DNA from: CAVQRC01 sp963715045
GTDB taxonomy: Bacteria; Planctomycetota; Planctomycetia; Pirellulales; Lacipirellulaceae
Direction: 5' to 3'
Assembly (NCBI GenBank): GCA_963715045.1
Contig: CAVQRC010000039.1
Location: 348,377 to 412,376 of the forward strand
DNA length: 64,000 nucleotides
Below the pieces are notes generated by a model, which searched no databases, had not been told where the DNA came from, and saw nothing but the letters and a program-made list of their open reading frames with translations. Positions 1 through 9,290 of the stretch are shown here, piece after piece (the stretch's first letter is position 1; each line of letters starts with the position of its first letter). A program made the position numbers and the translations under genes.

Positions 1-595
1 GAGGATCTCTGCATCGATCGCGTCGTACTCGGCAGGGCCGAACGGATGGGGTTGAGTGTATTCCTTGCCAATTGAGCCTTGCTTGATCTCGATCATGACC
101 ATGATCGGGCAATGATCGGGGTGCGTTTGTGACCAGCCTCGGACCTGGTCGCAGGGCCTGGACGAGTGTCAGGGCCCGCGTGCGGTAGTCGAAGTCCGGG
201 ACATGCAGGACCTTCATGCCCGGTATTTTGAGCAGGCCTTCTGGATCCTGCTCAGGTCTCGCATCGTCAACCATTTTCTCGGCAAGGGGTTCTGCGTAGA
301 GCCCGCCCTCTGGATCGGCAAAGATGTCGAGCTCGATTTGACGGATGCCCAAGCGAGAGAATTGGTCCGCGAGCGGTCGGTGGGTGTAATCCAGCGAGCG
401 AGCCGTCTCGGGACTCTTGCTGGCGATGAGCGCCATCACCGCTGCACGAGGCGCCACGTGATACGAGTTGTGGGTGCCGATCACCTGAATCTGATTCAGC
501 CTGATCTCGTCCGCCACAGCCGGCAACGACGTGATCATCAACGCCAGGACTGGCCCCAGGATTCGGAAAAAGATCTGGGAACCGATCGCACTCAT
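1..595 (-). CDS. Ca2+-dependent PI-PLC-like phosphodiesterase (partial, frameshifted)
   Basis: Secreted phosphodiesterase of the PI-PLC-C1 type; it runs off the left edge, so the C-terminus is missing. From ATG at 595 the protein has a hydrophobic signal segment (residues 8-24, ending near PAVADE), then the conserved start of the catalytic barrel with GTHNSYH, followed by YTHRPLADQFS and IRQIELDIFADP. His and Asn in GTHNSYH and the Glu/Asp of ELDIF are expected catalytic and calcium residues. The frame breaks near 141-151: after LTLVQALR the sequence continues one frame over as VRGWSQTHPDHCPIMVMIEI. Removing one base restores a single protein. The family call is from motif recall. The substrate is unknown. 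Confidence 0.7.
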   Translation of the reverse strand, partial: MSAIGSQIFFRILGPVLALMITSLPAVADEIRLNQIQVIGTHNSYHVAPRAAVMALIASKSPETARSLDYTHRPLADQFSRLGIRQIELDIFADPEGGLYAEPLAEKMVDDARPEQDPEGLLKIPGMKVLHVPDFDYRTRALTLVQALRPGPRLVTNAPRSLPDHGHDRDQARLNWQGIHSTPSVRPCRVRRDRCRDP

Positions 596-748
596 GGCAA
601 CCCTCGCTGCTTTGGCATTCGACGCAGGCGATGGCAAACAATGCCTTCAACGCCGCAGCCGGTACACTACCTTCGTTCGTGAAAACAATACACGGATCTC
701 AAGAGAAATGGGAGCAGGCGTCATGGCCAATACTTCTCGGGAAGGGCG

Positions 749-2072
749 GTGGCGGGCATCGTCCTGGCGTTGGCCACCGCTCCGGCTGGCGTCGTCGAAT
801 TGCCGGCCGCGGAGGACGAGGGGAGCACATCGCCAAATCCCGCGTCATTAACTCATGGCCCCTTCGTCGGGCACGTGACGCCATCCAGCGGACGGATCTG
901 GGGCCGTTGTCCTGCTGAGGGGACCTACCTGGCGAAGCTGGTCGATACCGAGTCCGGCCGGGAGTACGCCGCGACCGCCGTGGCCCGAGCCGACGACGAC
1001 CTGTGCGTTGTCTGGAAACTGCGGACTCGAGCCAGGACACGTTTATCAATACACGATCGAGCGAAATGGCACGATCCTGTGCGGCGGGGCGGAAAACCAG
1101 TTGCGGACACCGCTGCCAGAACACGTCTGCTGTGCTGTCACGCTCGCGTTCGCCTCCTGCGCTGGCGAAGACGAAGGAACGGCAACCGTCTGGAGACGAT
1201 GGAGCGAAATCAACCCCGACGTGGTGGTGCTGCTCGGCGACACCCCGTATATCGACTCGACGGACCTCGCCGTACAGCGGCGGCGGTACCGTGAGTTCGC
1301 CGCTGTCACTCCCATGCAGACGTTGCTCCGCCGGACATCGTGGTATGGCACCTGGGACGACCACGATTTCGGCCGCAACGATACCGACGGCCGGCTGCCC
1401 GGCAAAGAGCACTCGCGGCAGGCCTTCATCGAATACCACGCGAACCCCGACTACGGGACCGGCTCCGAGGGTATCTACACGAGCTTTCGCCGGGGCGGGG
1501 TCGAGGTCTTTTTGCTCGACACCCGCTACTTCGCTGCGACCGAAGATACCGCCGAGGGATCGGGAAAGCCGTCGCTGCTGGGACGTGCCCAATGGGAGTG
1601 GCTCAAGCAGCGACTGGTCGCATCCGATGCGCCGTTCAAGGTGCTGGCATGCGGCATGATCTACAACGCCGCGACGCGGCCGAACAAGCCCGACCATTGG
1701 ATGAGCTATCCGCACGAGCGGGAAGCCTTGTTTCATTTCCTCGGGACCGAGAAGATCTCGGGCGTGATCCTGGTCTCTGGCGACATCCACCGCAGCCGGG
1801 CGCTGAAGTACCCGACGAAAGAGACCGTCGGCTACGACCTGGTCGAGTTGATCACGTCCCCGATGCACGACAGCATCATCGAAGAAGCCAACGCTCCTCA
1901 TCCGGCACTGCTCTTCGACGTCGGTGAACCGCATTCGTTTCTGTTGCTGACCGCCGATACTACGGTCGACCCGCCCACGCTGACCGGGCAGCTGCAGAAC
2001 GCGGCAGGCCGGTCGCTGTTCGAAATCCGACTGACCGCGGAAGATCTGACCACCACTCGTTCCGGATCTTGA
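749..2072 (+). CDS. PhoD-like alkaline phosphatase/phosphodiesterase (frameshifted)
   Basis: Secreted phosphoesterase of the PhoD family. The N-terminal part (frame from GTG 749) has a signal-like segment and the fibronectin-like PhoD domain with HGPFVGHVTPSSGRIW. The catalytic part, one frame over from about 1020, carries VVLLGDTPYID, WYGTWDDHDFG and ILVSGDIHRS, the usual metal-binding and active-site motifs. One extra base between about 1018 and 1026 explains the break. The start is uncertain: an ATG at 723 lies in yet another frame, so a further indel near the N-terminus is possible. It stands alone, divergent from the PI-PLC-like gene, which also hydrolyses phosphate esters. Confidence 0.75.
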
Positions 2073-2234
2073 AGCGCCGTCCCGGACCGACTTTCCGACT
2101 GCCGACCTGGGTTGACGCTATTGGTTGCACGTGGCGTGGCGACTTACATTGGTGGGAGTGGAACACCTGGCCGGCCCCGATTCGATGGTCGTGGGAATCA
2201 AGTAGGACTGCTGGAACCGCTGGGTGACTTGCAC

Positions 2235-3158
2235 ATGCATGAACCGATCGCCTATTTGAAGGGTCAGTTTGTCCCGGCTTCCCAATGCTGCTTACCCGTT
2301 CACGATCTGGGAATTGTGCTCGGCGCAGCCGTGACCGATTTTCTTCGGACCTTTCATCAACGACCCTACCGGATGGAAGATCACCTGCGGCGGTTTTACC
2401 GCTCGTGCAACTACGCGCGAATCGAGCCGCCTGTCGATATCGATGAGAGTCGGGCGATCTCCGAGAAACTGCTCGCGGAAAACGGCCGCTTGGCACCCGG
2501 CGGAGAACTCGGGCTCGTGTATTACATGACGGCCGGGGTCAACGCACTGTACGCCGGAGCGGCGGGCATGCCCGACAAGCTGCAGCCGAGTTATATCCAG
2601 CACACGTTTCCGCTCCGATTCGAATTGTGGCAAGACAGCTTTCTCAACGGCGTCCACTGCGTCACGCCCGCGCGGCGCCACTGGCCGCCGCAATGCCTGT
2701 CGTCCGGGATCAAGCACCGCAATCGTCTCCATATGTGGATCGGTGAGCAGGAAGTCCACGACACGGATCCCAGGGCCGTGCCCCTGTTTCTCGATATCCA
2801 CGGCAATATCACCGAGACCGGCGGCTCGAATTTCGTGATCTATCGGGACGGCCATGTGGTCTCACCACGCCGCGACAACATCCTGTGGGGCGTCAGCCTC
2901 ACCGTTCTCGAGGAGATTCTCGCCCAGATGGGAGTTCCGTTCCTGGAAGCGGACGTACAGACGGTCGATGTCGTGGGTGCCGAAGAGGCCTGGATGCCGA
3001 CGACACCGTATTGCCTGGCGCCGGTCGTTCGCATCAACGGCCAGGCGATCGGCGATGGAAGGCCGGGACCGATGTGGCGCCGCGTCCTGGATCACTGGAG
3101 CCATCTCGTCGGTAAAGATATCTACCGCGAGACGGCCGAAGCGCCGTTGCCCGGGTGA
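2235..3158 (+). CDS. PLP-dependent class IV aminotransferase
   Basis: Cytoplasmic aminotransferase or lyase of fold type IV (the branched-chain aminotransferase and aminodeoxychorismate lyase superfamily). The ATG at 2235 (MHEPIAYLKGQFVPAS) is chosen because family homology begins there; an upstream in-frame start at 2112 adds 41 unlike residues. Residues LPVHDLGIVLGAAVTDFLRT match the N-terminal family pattern. The likely PLP lysine is in SSGIKHRNRLH. ITETGGSNFVIY and NILWGVSLTVLEE bind cofactor phosphate in relatives. The length of 307 residues fits the family. Motifs do not decide between BCAT, D-amino acid aminotransferase and PabC. No biosynthetic partner is adjacent. Confidence 0.82.
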   Translation: MHEPIAYLKGQFVPASQCCLPVHDLGIVLGAAVTDFLRTFHQRPYRMEDHLRRFYRSCNYARIEPPVDIDESRAISEKLLAENGRLAPGGELGLVYYMTAGVNALYAGAAGMPDKLQPSYIQHTFPLRFELWQDSFLNGVHCVTPARRHWPPQCLSSGIKHRNRLHMWIGEQEVHDTDPRAVPLFLDIHGNITETGGSNFVIYRDGHVVSPRRDNILWGVSLTVLEEILAQMGVPFLEADVQTVDVVGAEEAWMPTTPYCLAPVVRINGQAIGDGRPGPMWRRVLDHWSHLVGKDIYRETAEAPLPG

Positions 3159-3226
3159 TTCACGGGCGAACGAATGCCAGCGTGAATCCGGCCCTCTCCG
3201 TCACTTATATCGGCGACGGGAGGATG

Positions 3227-3742
3227 TCAGTCCGTGGTCAGGGCCTTTCCCGCGCCGCGCCAGGCGTAGATTCCGCCGGGGTAGCGGTACACGTTCGTGT
3301 GGCCCAACTCCCGCGCGCAAACGGCGGCATTGTGGCTTCGGGCACATTTGACATATCCACAGTAGACAACAATCGTGCGGTCCTTATCATCGCCCAACAG
3401 CTTCTCAAAATCCTCCTGCTTCCGCCCCTCCATGGCATCGTCGTCCCAGCCGTCCATCACCTCTTTGGGAAACGCGAAATTGACGGCTTGAGGAATGTGT
3501 CCTTTGTTGAAGCTCTCCTCGGCCGGCATGGCGTCAATGAGAAGGAAATCCTGGCCGTCATCCAGCATGGTCACGAGGTCCTTCGTGGACACGAGTTGAT
3601 AATTTCCCTGAAGCGTTTCGTTGGCGAGCTTGATGGCCGCCTCTTCCGTCTGCAACTCCTGTTCGAAGCGGTTCGTGCCGCAGCCTATCAGGGCTGTTAC
3701 GCACACAACAGCGAGATACCACACGCCATGCTGAGCATTCAT
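3227..3742 (-). CDS. Rhodanese-domain lipoprotein
   Basis: Predicted lipoprotein with a single rhodanese domain. The N-terminus has a hydrophobic stretch ending in a lipobox, TALIGC, so Cys21 is the likely lipidated residue. The rhodanese domain spans about residues 50-165 and has the active-site cysteine in YCGYVKCARS, with a second Cys five residues later. DFLLIDAMPAEESFNKGHI and GGIYAWRGAGKAL are the other rhodanese hallmarks. It lies 12 bases downstream of the MauE-like gene and is probably co-transcribed. Sulfur or persulfide transfer at the membrane is a reasonable role, but the acceptor is unknown. Confidence 0.8.
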   Translation of the reverse strand: MNAQHGVWYLAVVCVTALIGCGTNRFEQELQTEEAAIKLANETLQGNYQLVSTKDLVTMLDDGQDFLLIDAMPAEESFNKGHIPQAVNFAFPKEVMDGWDDDAMEGRKQEDFEKLLGDDKDRTIVVYCGYVKCARSHNAAVCARELGHTNVYRYPGGIYAWRGAGKALTTD

Positions 3743-3753
3743 CGCGATTCATT

Positions 3754-4338
3754 CTATGCTAGAGATGTCGAATCATCAGCGACGAAACTCGCATTGCTTC
3801 GACGCTGTTCGGTTATGTAGATGATAGCGCACATGAGGAGCAAACCAAAGTCTGCGAACAGTTGCATCCCCAGACTGAGTTGAACTGCAGGACCAAAGCA
3901 TCCGCACTCCACATCCAGCCCCAGTGCCAGCCCGTAAGTCAACACGCTAATGAACAGCAGAAGGAGTGCCGTTACACAGGTCACGCTACCCCGCAAACGC
4001 AACATCAACGAGATTCCAATCAGCAATTCGGCCAGTACGATCGCCCAAGCCGTGGGCGTTACCGCTGCGTCGTAGACTAACCCGAAGTCGCCGACTCGCC
4101 GTGCGAAGCCGTTAAGGTCCAGCAACTTTGCAACAGCGGCCACTACGAGCACCAGCCCAAGGCATAACCTCGCTGAGAAGTTCACGATTCCGCGGTAGGG
4201 TGGCTGTCTCAATGGTAGAACGTGTCGCGCAACGCGTAGCAATGGTGAAGGCGGGCCATCAGGTTTTTGGGCATAGCAACGCCAGATGCATCTGCTATAC
4301 CAGCCAGGATTGTAGTTGCGTAAGGGACGACTCATCAC
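3754..4338 (-). CDS. MauE/DoxX-like membrane protein
   Basis: Integral membrane protein with four predicted helices, resembling MauE and DoxX-type proteins. Helices fall near residues 54-75, 92-112, 119-141 and 155-175. The segment ECGCFGP (about residues 143-149) is typical of MauE-like proteins and offers a redox-active cysteine pair. The first 50 residues look unlike the family, so GTG at 4185 (V52) is a plausible true start. It precedes the rhodanese lipoprotein on the same strand with an 11-base gap, and the pair suggests thiol or sulfur redox work in the envelope. MauE proteins are linked to disulfide formation in methylamine dehydrogenase maturation; no mau genes are present here. Confidence 0.72.
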   Translation of the reverse strand: MMSRPLRNYNPGWYSRCIWRCYAQKPDGPPSPLLRVARHVLPLRQPPYRGIVNFSARLCLGLVLVVAAVAKLLDLNGFARRVGDFGLVYDAAVTPTAWAIVLAELLIGISLMLRLRGSVTCVTALLLLFISVLTYGLALGLDVECGCFGPAVQLSLGMQLFADFGLLLMCAIIYITEQRRSNASFVADDSTSLA

Positions 4339-4505
4339 CCCCGATTTACATTGACCGTGTCACTGAGAATCAATCTATGGCACAACCGTGGAGCAGACGA
4401 AAGACAGAGCAAGGCGATGGACACGAAACACGGCTCGCATGTTTTTTCAAACGGACAGTCATCGCTCCGCGCCCGGTGATGGTCGCCGTTAGCTGTTTCA
4501 GTTGA

Positions 4506-5123
4506 CTAACCGTCAACGATTCTGCCACTCTCCTCGAGCGTTTCCCAACCCTCACGAAGTATCAGTACGGCGATCACGATCGCGGCCGCCGAGTCGATCC
4601 ACCACACCCGCCAGATGGCGTACCCGCCCAGGCCGATCAGCAGAGCCACGGAGAGAAACAGGCAGGCCAGCGTCTCTTTCGAGTCGGCGACCAGGCTCGG
4701 GCTGCCGATCGCTTGCCCCAGGCGGTACTTGAGCACAAAGAGAATCGGCATCACGACGAGCGACGCCGCGGCCAGGGCAATTCCGAGGACGCTCGGCTCA
4801 GCCGCTTCGTGCCGATACAGGGCGAGCCCCGCATCGAGCAGGACGTATGTTCCCAGAATGAAAAACGAGCAGGCGACGAGCCGCGCCGCTCGGCGTTCGA
4901 TGGTTTCGAAGTCTTCTTCGCCGGCAGAGGTGGGGTCGTACCTCCAGAACCGCCAGATCATCACGCCGCCCGACAGCGATTCGACAATGCTGTCGAGGCC
5001 GAAGCCCAACAGCGCGGTGCTCCCCGACCGCCACGCCGCGAACATCGCCACGGCCGCTTCCCCGAGGTTATACGCCACGGTGAAGAACGCCAGCAGCAGG
5101 GCTTTCGTACGCGGGCTTGTCAT
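4506..5123 (-). CDS. Cation diffusion facilitator-like transporter
   Basis: Membrane protein of 205 residues matching the transmembrane part of the cation-efflux (CDF) family, which exports divalent metals such as zinc or cobalt against protons. About six hydrophobic segments are visible. LGFGLDSIVESLSG carries the conserved Asp of helix II, and LVADSKETLACL matches the helix V metal site, where His or Ser-Asp residues coordinate metal. The cytoplasmic C-terminal domain common in CDF proteins is absent, as in short CDF-like members. No regulator or metal-binding partner is adjacent, so the substrate cannot be assigned. Confidence 0.78.
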   Translation of the reverse strand: MTSPRTKALLLAFFTVAYNLGEAAVAMFAAWRSGSTALLGFGLDSIVESLSGGVMIWRFWRYDPTSAGEEDFETIERRAARLVACSFFILGTYVLLDAGLALYRHEAAEPSVLGIALAAASLVVMPILFVLKYRLGQAIGSPSLVADSKETLACLFLSVALLIGLGGYAIWRVWWIDSAAAIVIAVLILREGWETLEESGRIVDG

Positions 5124-5337
5124 CCCACCAGTTTGTCGTCCTGTCGCCCCGAGTGGTACCGCGGCAGCGCAATCGAGTCGTCACTTCTTACCGGAGTGCT
5201 GGCATCAGCCGCCGCGATGGCGGCTGTGTTGCCCAAGGTCCCGTCGCCAACACATCACCGTGTCGTGAATCGTCGCTCCGGCAATGTCGTCCGATTTGGG
5301 GGCACCGGTCGGTCGGCAGCCCTTGCCGCGGTTCGCG

Positions 5338-6591
5338 TTACTTCGGTCGCCTTGGGTTTGCCTTGAGCGTGGCGGTCCACTCTTCGCCGCCGGCGAGGTC
5401 GATCGGGATGGGGACGGTGGTCTGGCTTTCCCGGCCGGGGTTGGGACGGCCGGTGAGGACATATCGGCCCGGCGGGACATTTTGGAATCGAACCTTGCCG
5501 GCCGCGTCGATGTTCGCCGAGCCGCCCCAGCGGCCTACTGCGGCGCCGCGGGCGTCCTCGATCTCGACGATGTAGCCGGCCGGCCGCACCGTGTCGCTGA
5601 AGTCGACCGTCACCTCGATCGACGCCGAGCGGACCAACGGCAGCGCGACGTCCTCGGCGGGCGTATCGATCTCTGGCGACAGACCCGTCTGGCAGTAACC
5701 TTCTTTGTGAACCCGTACAGTCGCCCGACCGGTCGGCAGGCCCTCGACCGCGAAACGGCCGTCGCGGTCCGTCTTGACTTCGTAATCCGCGAGCGCATCG
5801 TAACTTCCACCCGGCACGGCGACGACATCGATGATGCGGACGTCGACATCGGCCAGCGGCCGACCGTCGGCGTCGGCGACACGGCCAGAGACCGACGCGG
5901 GCTTTGCCAGGCCCGTGTTGTGCTCGGACCAGTGCGGCTGGCCGTCGAACGTTCCGTAGTTGACGACCCGTGCGACGTAGCCGTCGGCCGAAGCGACGAT
6001 CCGATGCCAGCCTGCCGGTGCGCTGGTGAACACCCAGTGTCCGTTCTCGTCGGCGTTGATGTTCCTCACCGTCGTATACTTGTACCCTCCCTCTGGCTGA
6101 GGCTCGACGAATTGCAGTTGCATCCTACAGTCAATGTTCCCGCCCGTGTACACATCGATCTGCGGAGCGGGGGCTTCGCCCGTCTCGGCGTTACCGCCAC
6201 GCGGCCTGAAGCGGGCAGGCAATCCCTGAAGCTGCTGCCACCTGCCCAGGTCCCAGACGACGAAGACCCAGTCGATCCGCGCGGCAGCCTCTTTGTCCTT
6301 TTCGCGGTTCGGATTGAGCCAGAAGCTATGGCCGATTCCGTTGTGTACGACCAGTCGCCTCATCTTTGCGTCGACTTTCGCAAATTCCTCCAGCACGCGA
6401 TTGAACTGATCGGCGTTTCCGCGGAACTCGCCGTGCCACTGGCCACCCCCGAACGGCGGCCCCTCCCAGTAGGCGACCCGCTGCGTGGCATTGAATTCGC
6501 CTCCCTTTCGACCAAATACGTGACCCCATCTTCTATCCAATATGTCACTCCCCGGCAGAAACAACTGCAGGTCCGCGCACCGGTGGGTCAT
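5338..6591 (-). CDS. Carboxypeptidase-regulatory-like domain protein, probably 5'-truncated
   Basis: Protein of up to 417 residues with two parts. Residues 20-170 hold a conserved-looking planctomycete domain (RRWGHVFGRKGGEF, then YWEGPPFGGGQW, then RLVVHNGIGHSFWLNPNRE). Residues 200-417 hold at least two carboxypeptidase-regulatory beta-sandwich repeats (SVSGRVADADGRPLADVDV and VRFQNVPPGRYVLTGRP). No signal peptide is seen although such proteins are normally secreted, and the start overlaps the end of the upstream radical SAM gene by 47 bases. This suggests loss of the original 5' end or an unrecognised indel. Function unknown; surface adhesion or scaffolding is only a guess. Confidence 0.65.
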   Translation of the reverse strand: MTHRCADLQLFLPGSDILDRRWGHVFGRKGGEFNATQRVAYWEGPPFGGGQWHGEFRGNADQFNRVLEEFAKVDAKMRRLVVHNGIGHSFWLNPNREKDKEAAARIDWVFVVWDLGRWQQLQGLPARFRPRGGNAETGEAPAPQIDVYTGGNIDCRMQLQFVEPQPEGGYKYTTVRNINADENGHWVFTSAPAGWHRIVASADGYVARVVNYGTFDGQPHWSEHNTGLAKPASVSGRVADADGRPLADVDVRIIDVVAVPGGSYDALADYEVKTDRDGRFAVEGLPTGRATVRVHKEGYCQTGLSPEIDTPAEDVALPLVRSASIEVTVDFSDTVRPAGYIVEIEDARGAAVGRWGGSANIDAAGKVRFQNVPPGRYVLTGRPNPGRESQTTVPIPIDLAGGEEWTATLKANPRRPK

Positions 6592-8053
6592 CCCGCTCCA
6601 TCAATCGCCGGCGGAAAACGACATGTCGGCGGCGTGTAATTTCCACAAGAGGGCGCCACACGCGAGACGTCAGCCGATTGCGAATCAACGTATGCCAGAA
6701 CAGATTCGAGCGTTTGTAGAGGTAGGACATGGCGAGATAAGACGGTACGCTTCGTCGGTCTGATGGTCGGCGTTTCCAAATCGACGCATGCGAGAATACA
6801 CGTCGGTAACACTGCTCATAACCTTCAGCAAGCTGCTCGACCGACATCCGTTTCGGTTGAAAGACGACATGCGCCGTGTCGTAAAGACTCCAGTTCCGGT
6901 GGAGCAGCCGGCCCTCGGATTCCATCCGGCGAAACAGCGGCGTGCCGGGGTACGGCGTCAGGATGTGGAATGTTGCGCATTCCAGACGGTTGTCCTCGAC
7001 CCATTCCATCGTGTTGTTGAACACCTGCGGTCCATCATGATCGAATCCGAGCACGAAGCTGCCATTCACCTGAATGCCATGATCATGCAACAGTTGCACC
7101 CGCCGCGCGTAGTCCTCGGTGGAGGGGCTCTTCTTGTTCGCGTCGGTGATGTTCGCGTTGTTGAGTGACTCGAATCCGACAAATACTCCTGTGCAGCCCG
7201 CAAGCGCCATGTCGCGAACAAGCGTCGGATCGTCCGTCACATCGATTGACACCGCGGCGCTCCAGATCTTTTCCAGTGGCCGCAATCCCTTGCAGAGCTG
7301 CCGCAAATAATCCGGCTTTGATCCCAGGTTGTTGTCGGTGAAGACGGCGTACGGTTGATCGTCGGCCTCAAACTCGCACACGATTTGCTCAACATCTCGC
7401 ATCATGTACGGCATATGCAGACCGCGAGTCGCCAGATAACAGAACCCGCACCGATTGTGGCAACCGCGCGTCGCGATCAGACTCGTCGTTGTTAGAAAAC
7501 CACGCCGCGGCAACAGGTCCCGCCGAGGCGGAGGATCGTCGCGATAAGGCGTCGAGAACCCGGCACGATAGACGGGCTCGAGCGAACCGCTGTCGGCGTC
7601 CATCAGAATCTGTCCCCACAACTGAACACCGTCACCGATCGCCAGGGCATCGGCATGCGGAGCGCACTCGTCCGGGCACGAGATCACGTGCAGCCCGCCA
7701 AGAACTACCTTCGTCCCCTGCTGCCGATACCAGCGGGCCAGCTCGAATGCCCGCTTGGCGAATGTCAAGTGGACCGTAATCCCAACCACTTCGGGAAGTG
7801 GATCGCAAGGTGGGGCGCCCTGCAACAGGTTCTCATCCCAATAGCTGACGTCCCAGGTCTCTGGCGTCGCCGCCGCCACGGTCGTCAAAGCAAGCGTCGG
7901 GGTCAGCACATGTTTGCCGAAACTCGCGTGCGGATCTTTGGGATAGAACGGATTAATGAGCAACGCGTAACGCCGCCGAACGCGGCCAGATCTGCTGGAG
8001 GGATCGAGTTGGGGTGCGATCCGCATCGCTCGTGGCGTCCATCGTGCACGCAT
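6545..8053 (-). CDS. B12-binding domain radical SAM protein
   Basis: Radical SAM enzyme with an N-terminal cobalamin-binding-like domain (about residues 30-150, beginning RRYALLINPFYPKD and including KVVLGGLHVISCP) and a radical SAM barrel. The cluster motif CHNRCGFCYL has the CxxxCxxC spacing that binds the [4Fe-4S] cluster. GVFVGFESLNNANI and NGSFVLGFDHD are typical barrel strands of this group. The ATG at 8053 is chosen because the 21 residues before it look non-coding. Such proteins carry out methylations or ring modifications in lipid, cofactor or natural-product pathways. No substrate clue is present in the neighbourhood. Confidence 0.82.
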   Translation of the reverse strand: MRARWTPRAMRIAPQLDPSSRSGRVRRRYALLINPFYPKDPHASFGKHVLTPTLALTTVAAATPETWDVSYWDENLLQGAPPCDPLPEVVGITVHLTFAKRAFELARWYRQQGTKVVLGGLHVISCPDECAPHADALAIGDGVQLWGQILMDADSGSLEPVYRAGFSTPYRDDPPPRRDLLPRRGFLTTTSLIATRGCHNRCGFCYLATRGLHMPYMMRDVEQIVCEFEADDQPYAVFTDNNLGSKPDYLRQLCKGLRPLEKIWSAAVSIDVTDDPTLVRDMALAGCTGVFVGFESLNNANITDANKKSPSTEDYARRVQLLHDHGIQVNGSFVLGFDHDGPQVFNNTMEWVEDNRLECATFHILTPYPGTPLFRRMESEGRLLHRNWSLYDTAHVVFQPKRMSVEQLAEGYEQCYRRVFSHASIWKRRPSDRRSVPSYLAMSYLYKRSNLFWHTLIRNRLTSRVWRPLVEITRRRHVVFRRRLMERDDPPVRGPAVVSAGE

Positions 8054-8300
8054 AAGATATCCCTTTCTTGTTGCCGGCTCCAAGCGATCTCCTCCAGGGC
8101 TTCCGATTCGGTACAATTCGTCGGCCCGATCCTTGGGTCACGCGAACGAGCCTGGTAGGCTCGCATTTCGATCACGCGGCGGTTTGACGAATTGAGAGGG
8201 GGATGCCCAGAGTGTCAGAACGAGCGCCCGGCAATCCGCCCTCCACGGCGACAATCTCCTCGTGCTGGCAGCGTTCTTTTTTTGGAGGGCCGCAGACAGC

Positions 8301-9287
8301 ATGAACAGGAATCGGGCGTTCACGTTGGTTGAGCTTCTGGTCGTGATCGCGATCATCGGGATCCTCGTGGCGTTGCTCCTTCCGGCCGTGCAATCGGCAC
8401 GCGAGGCGGCCCGCCGCACCCAGTGCCAGAACAACATGAAGCAACTCGGCCTGGCACTCCTGAATTACGAGACTGTGCACGGTCAATTTCCCGACGGATC
8501 GGTAGGGAGGAATCCGGACTCTCCGAATTGTGACTATGGCGGTTTTCCTCCGGGCAAAGCTCCAAACCGCGTCGCCTTCTTCATTCGCCTCTTTCCGTAT
8601 CTGGAAGAGGGCAGTGTCTACGCGGGGTACGACTTTGACGTCTTTTTTCTCCAGTACACGCAAGACGCCAATTCGATCACCAGCGTCCCGCAGCCGACAC
8701 TCACCTGCCCAAGCGATGAACCCCAGGTTTGTTACCAATGCGACGGCGGACGGGGACAGGACGTCAAAGGAAACTATGGATTGAACTGGGGGCCAGGTTC
8801 GTTCGGCTGTCAGAACAACGCCGGCGACTGCTCTGCCGTCGCCAGACCGTGGTGTCGATTTCACTTTGCTCCCTTCCATCTTGAGTATGGTGCGAAGCTC
8901 GCCCAAATCACAGATGGGACCAGCAAGACGCTGGCCATGCTGGAGATGCTGCAAGCACCCGCGCCTCTGGGCGTCACGCTCGATCGACGCGGAAGAATCT
9001 GGAACGACGATTCGGGCTGTTATCAGGTGATGACGTTGAACACGCCCAACAGTTCGGCCCCGGACGTCGGAGCGTGTAATCCCGCTAATGCAGCAGTCGC
9101 AATGCCATGCCTGAATGTTTCTACCGGGAGAGACCATCATCTTGCTGCGAGAAGCCGACATCCGGGCGGCGTGCATGCCTCGCTATGCGACGGCTCAGCC
9201 CGCTTCGTTTCCGACAGCGTCGACCTGATCACCTGGCGAGGCATGAGCACGATCAACGGTAGCGAAGTCCCCGAACGGGTTCCATAG
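8301..9287 (+). CDS. DUF1559 prepilin-like secreted protein
   Basis: Planctomycete DUF1559 protein of 328 residues. The type IV prepilin signal is clear: MNRNRAFTLVELLVVIAIIG, with cleavage expected before the Phe and a Glu at +5, followed by a hydrophobic helix. The C-terminus has the family signature HPGGVHASLCDGSARFVSDSV. The start at 8301 follows a purine-rich GGAGGG about 10 bases upstream, and an upstream in-frame start is less likely. These proteins occur in many paralogues per planctomycete genome and are thought to be pseudopilins or surface proteins. The lipoprotein three bases downstream is its usual partner. Confidence 0.92.
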   Translation: MNRNRAFTLVELLVVIAIIGILVALLLPAVQSAREAARRTQCQNNMKQLGLALLNYETVHGQFPDGSVGRNPDSPNCDYGGFPPGKAPNRVAFFIRLFPYLEEGSVYAGYDFDVFFLQYTQDANSITSVPQPTLTCPSDEPQVCYQCDGGRGQDVKGNYGLNWGPGSFGCQNNAGDCSAVARPWCRFHFAPFHLEYGAKLAQITDGTSKTLAMLEMLQAPAPLGVTLDRRGRIWNDDSGCYQVMTLNTPNSSAPDVGACNPANAAVAMPCLNVSTGRDHHLAARSRHPGGVHASLCDGSARFVSDSVDLITWRGMSTINGSEVPERVP

Positions 9288-9290
9288 CCA

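Noticed and set aside
1018..1026. Programmed +1 ribosomal frameshifting to explain the PhoD and other breaks
   Set aside because: Many unrelated genes, including pgk with three breaks, would all need it, and no shared slippery site or stimulatory structure is evident; sequence errors are simpler.
699..1934. 411-codon minus-strand ORF opposite the PhoD-like gene
   Set aside because: Arg/Pro-rich shadow with no motif; the + strand carries clear PhoD motifs over the same bases.
5151..5163. GAGTGGTACCGCGG, identical to the hallmark of T-box riboswitches, on the + strand
   Set aside because: No stem I or specifier loop upstream (that sequence is antisense to the CDF gene) and no + strand aminoacyl-tRNA synthetase or amino acid gene follows.
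5284..6639. 451-codon plus-strand ORF opposite the carboxypeptidase-regulatory-domain gene
   Set aside because: No recognisable domain; typical high-GC antisense frame of the real minus-strand gene.
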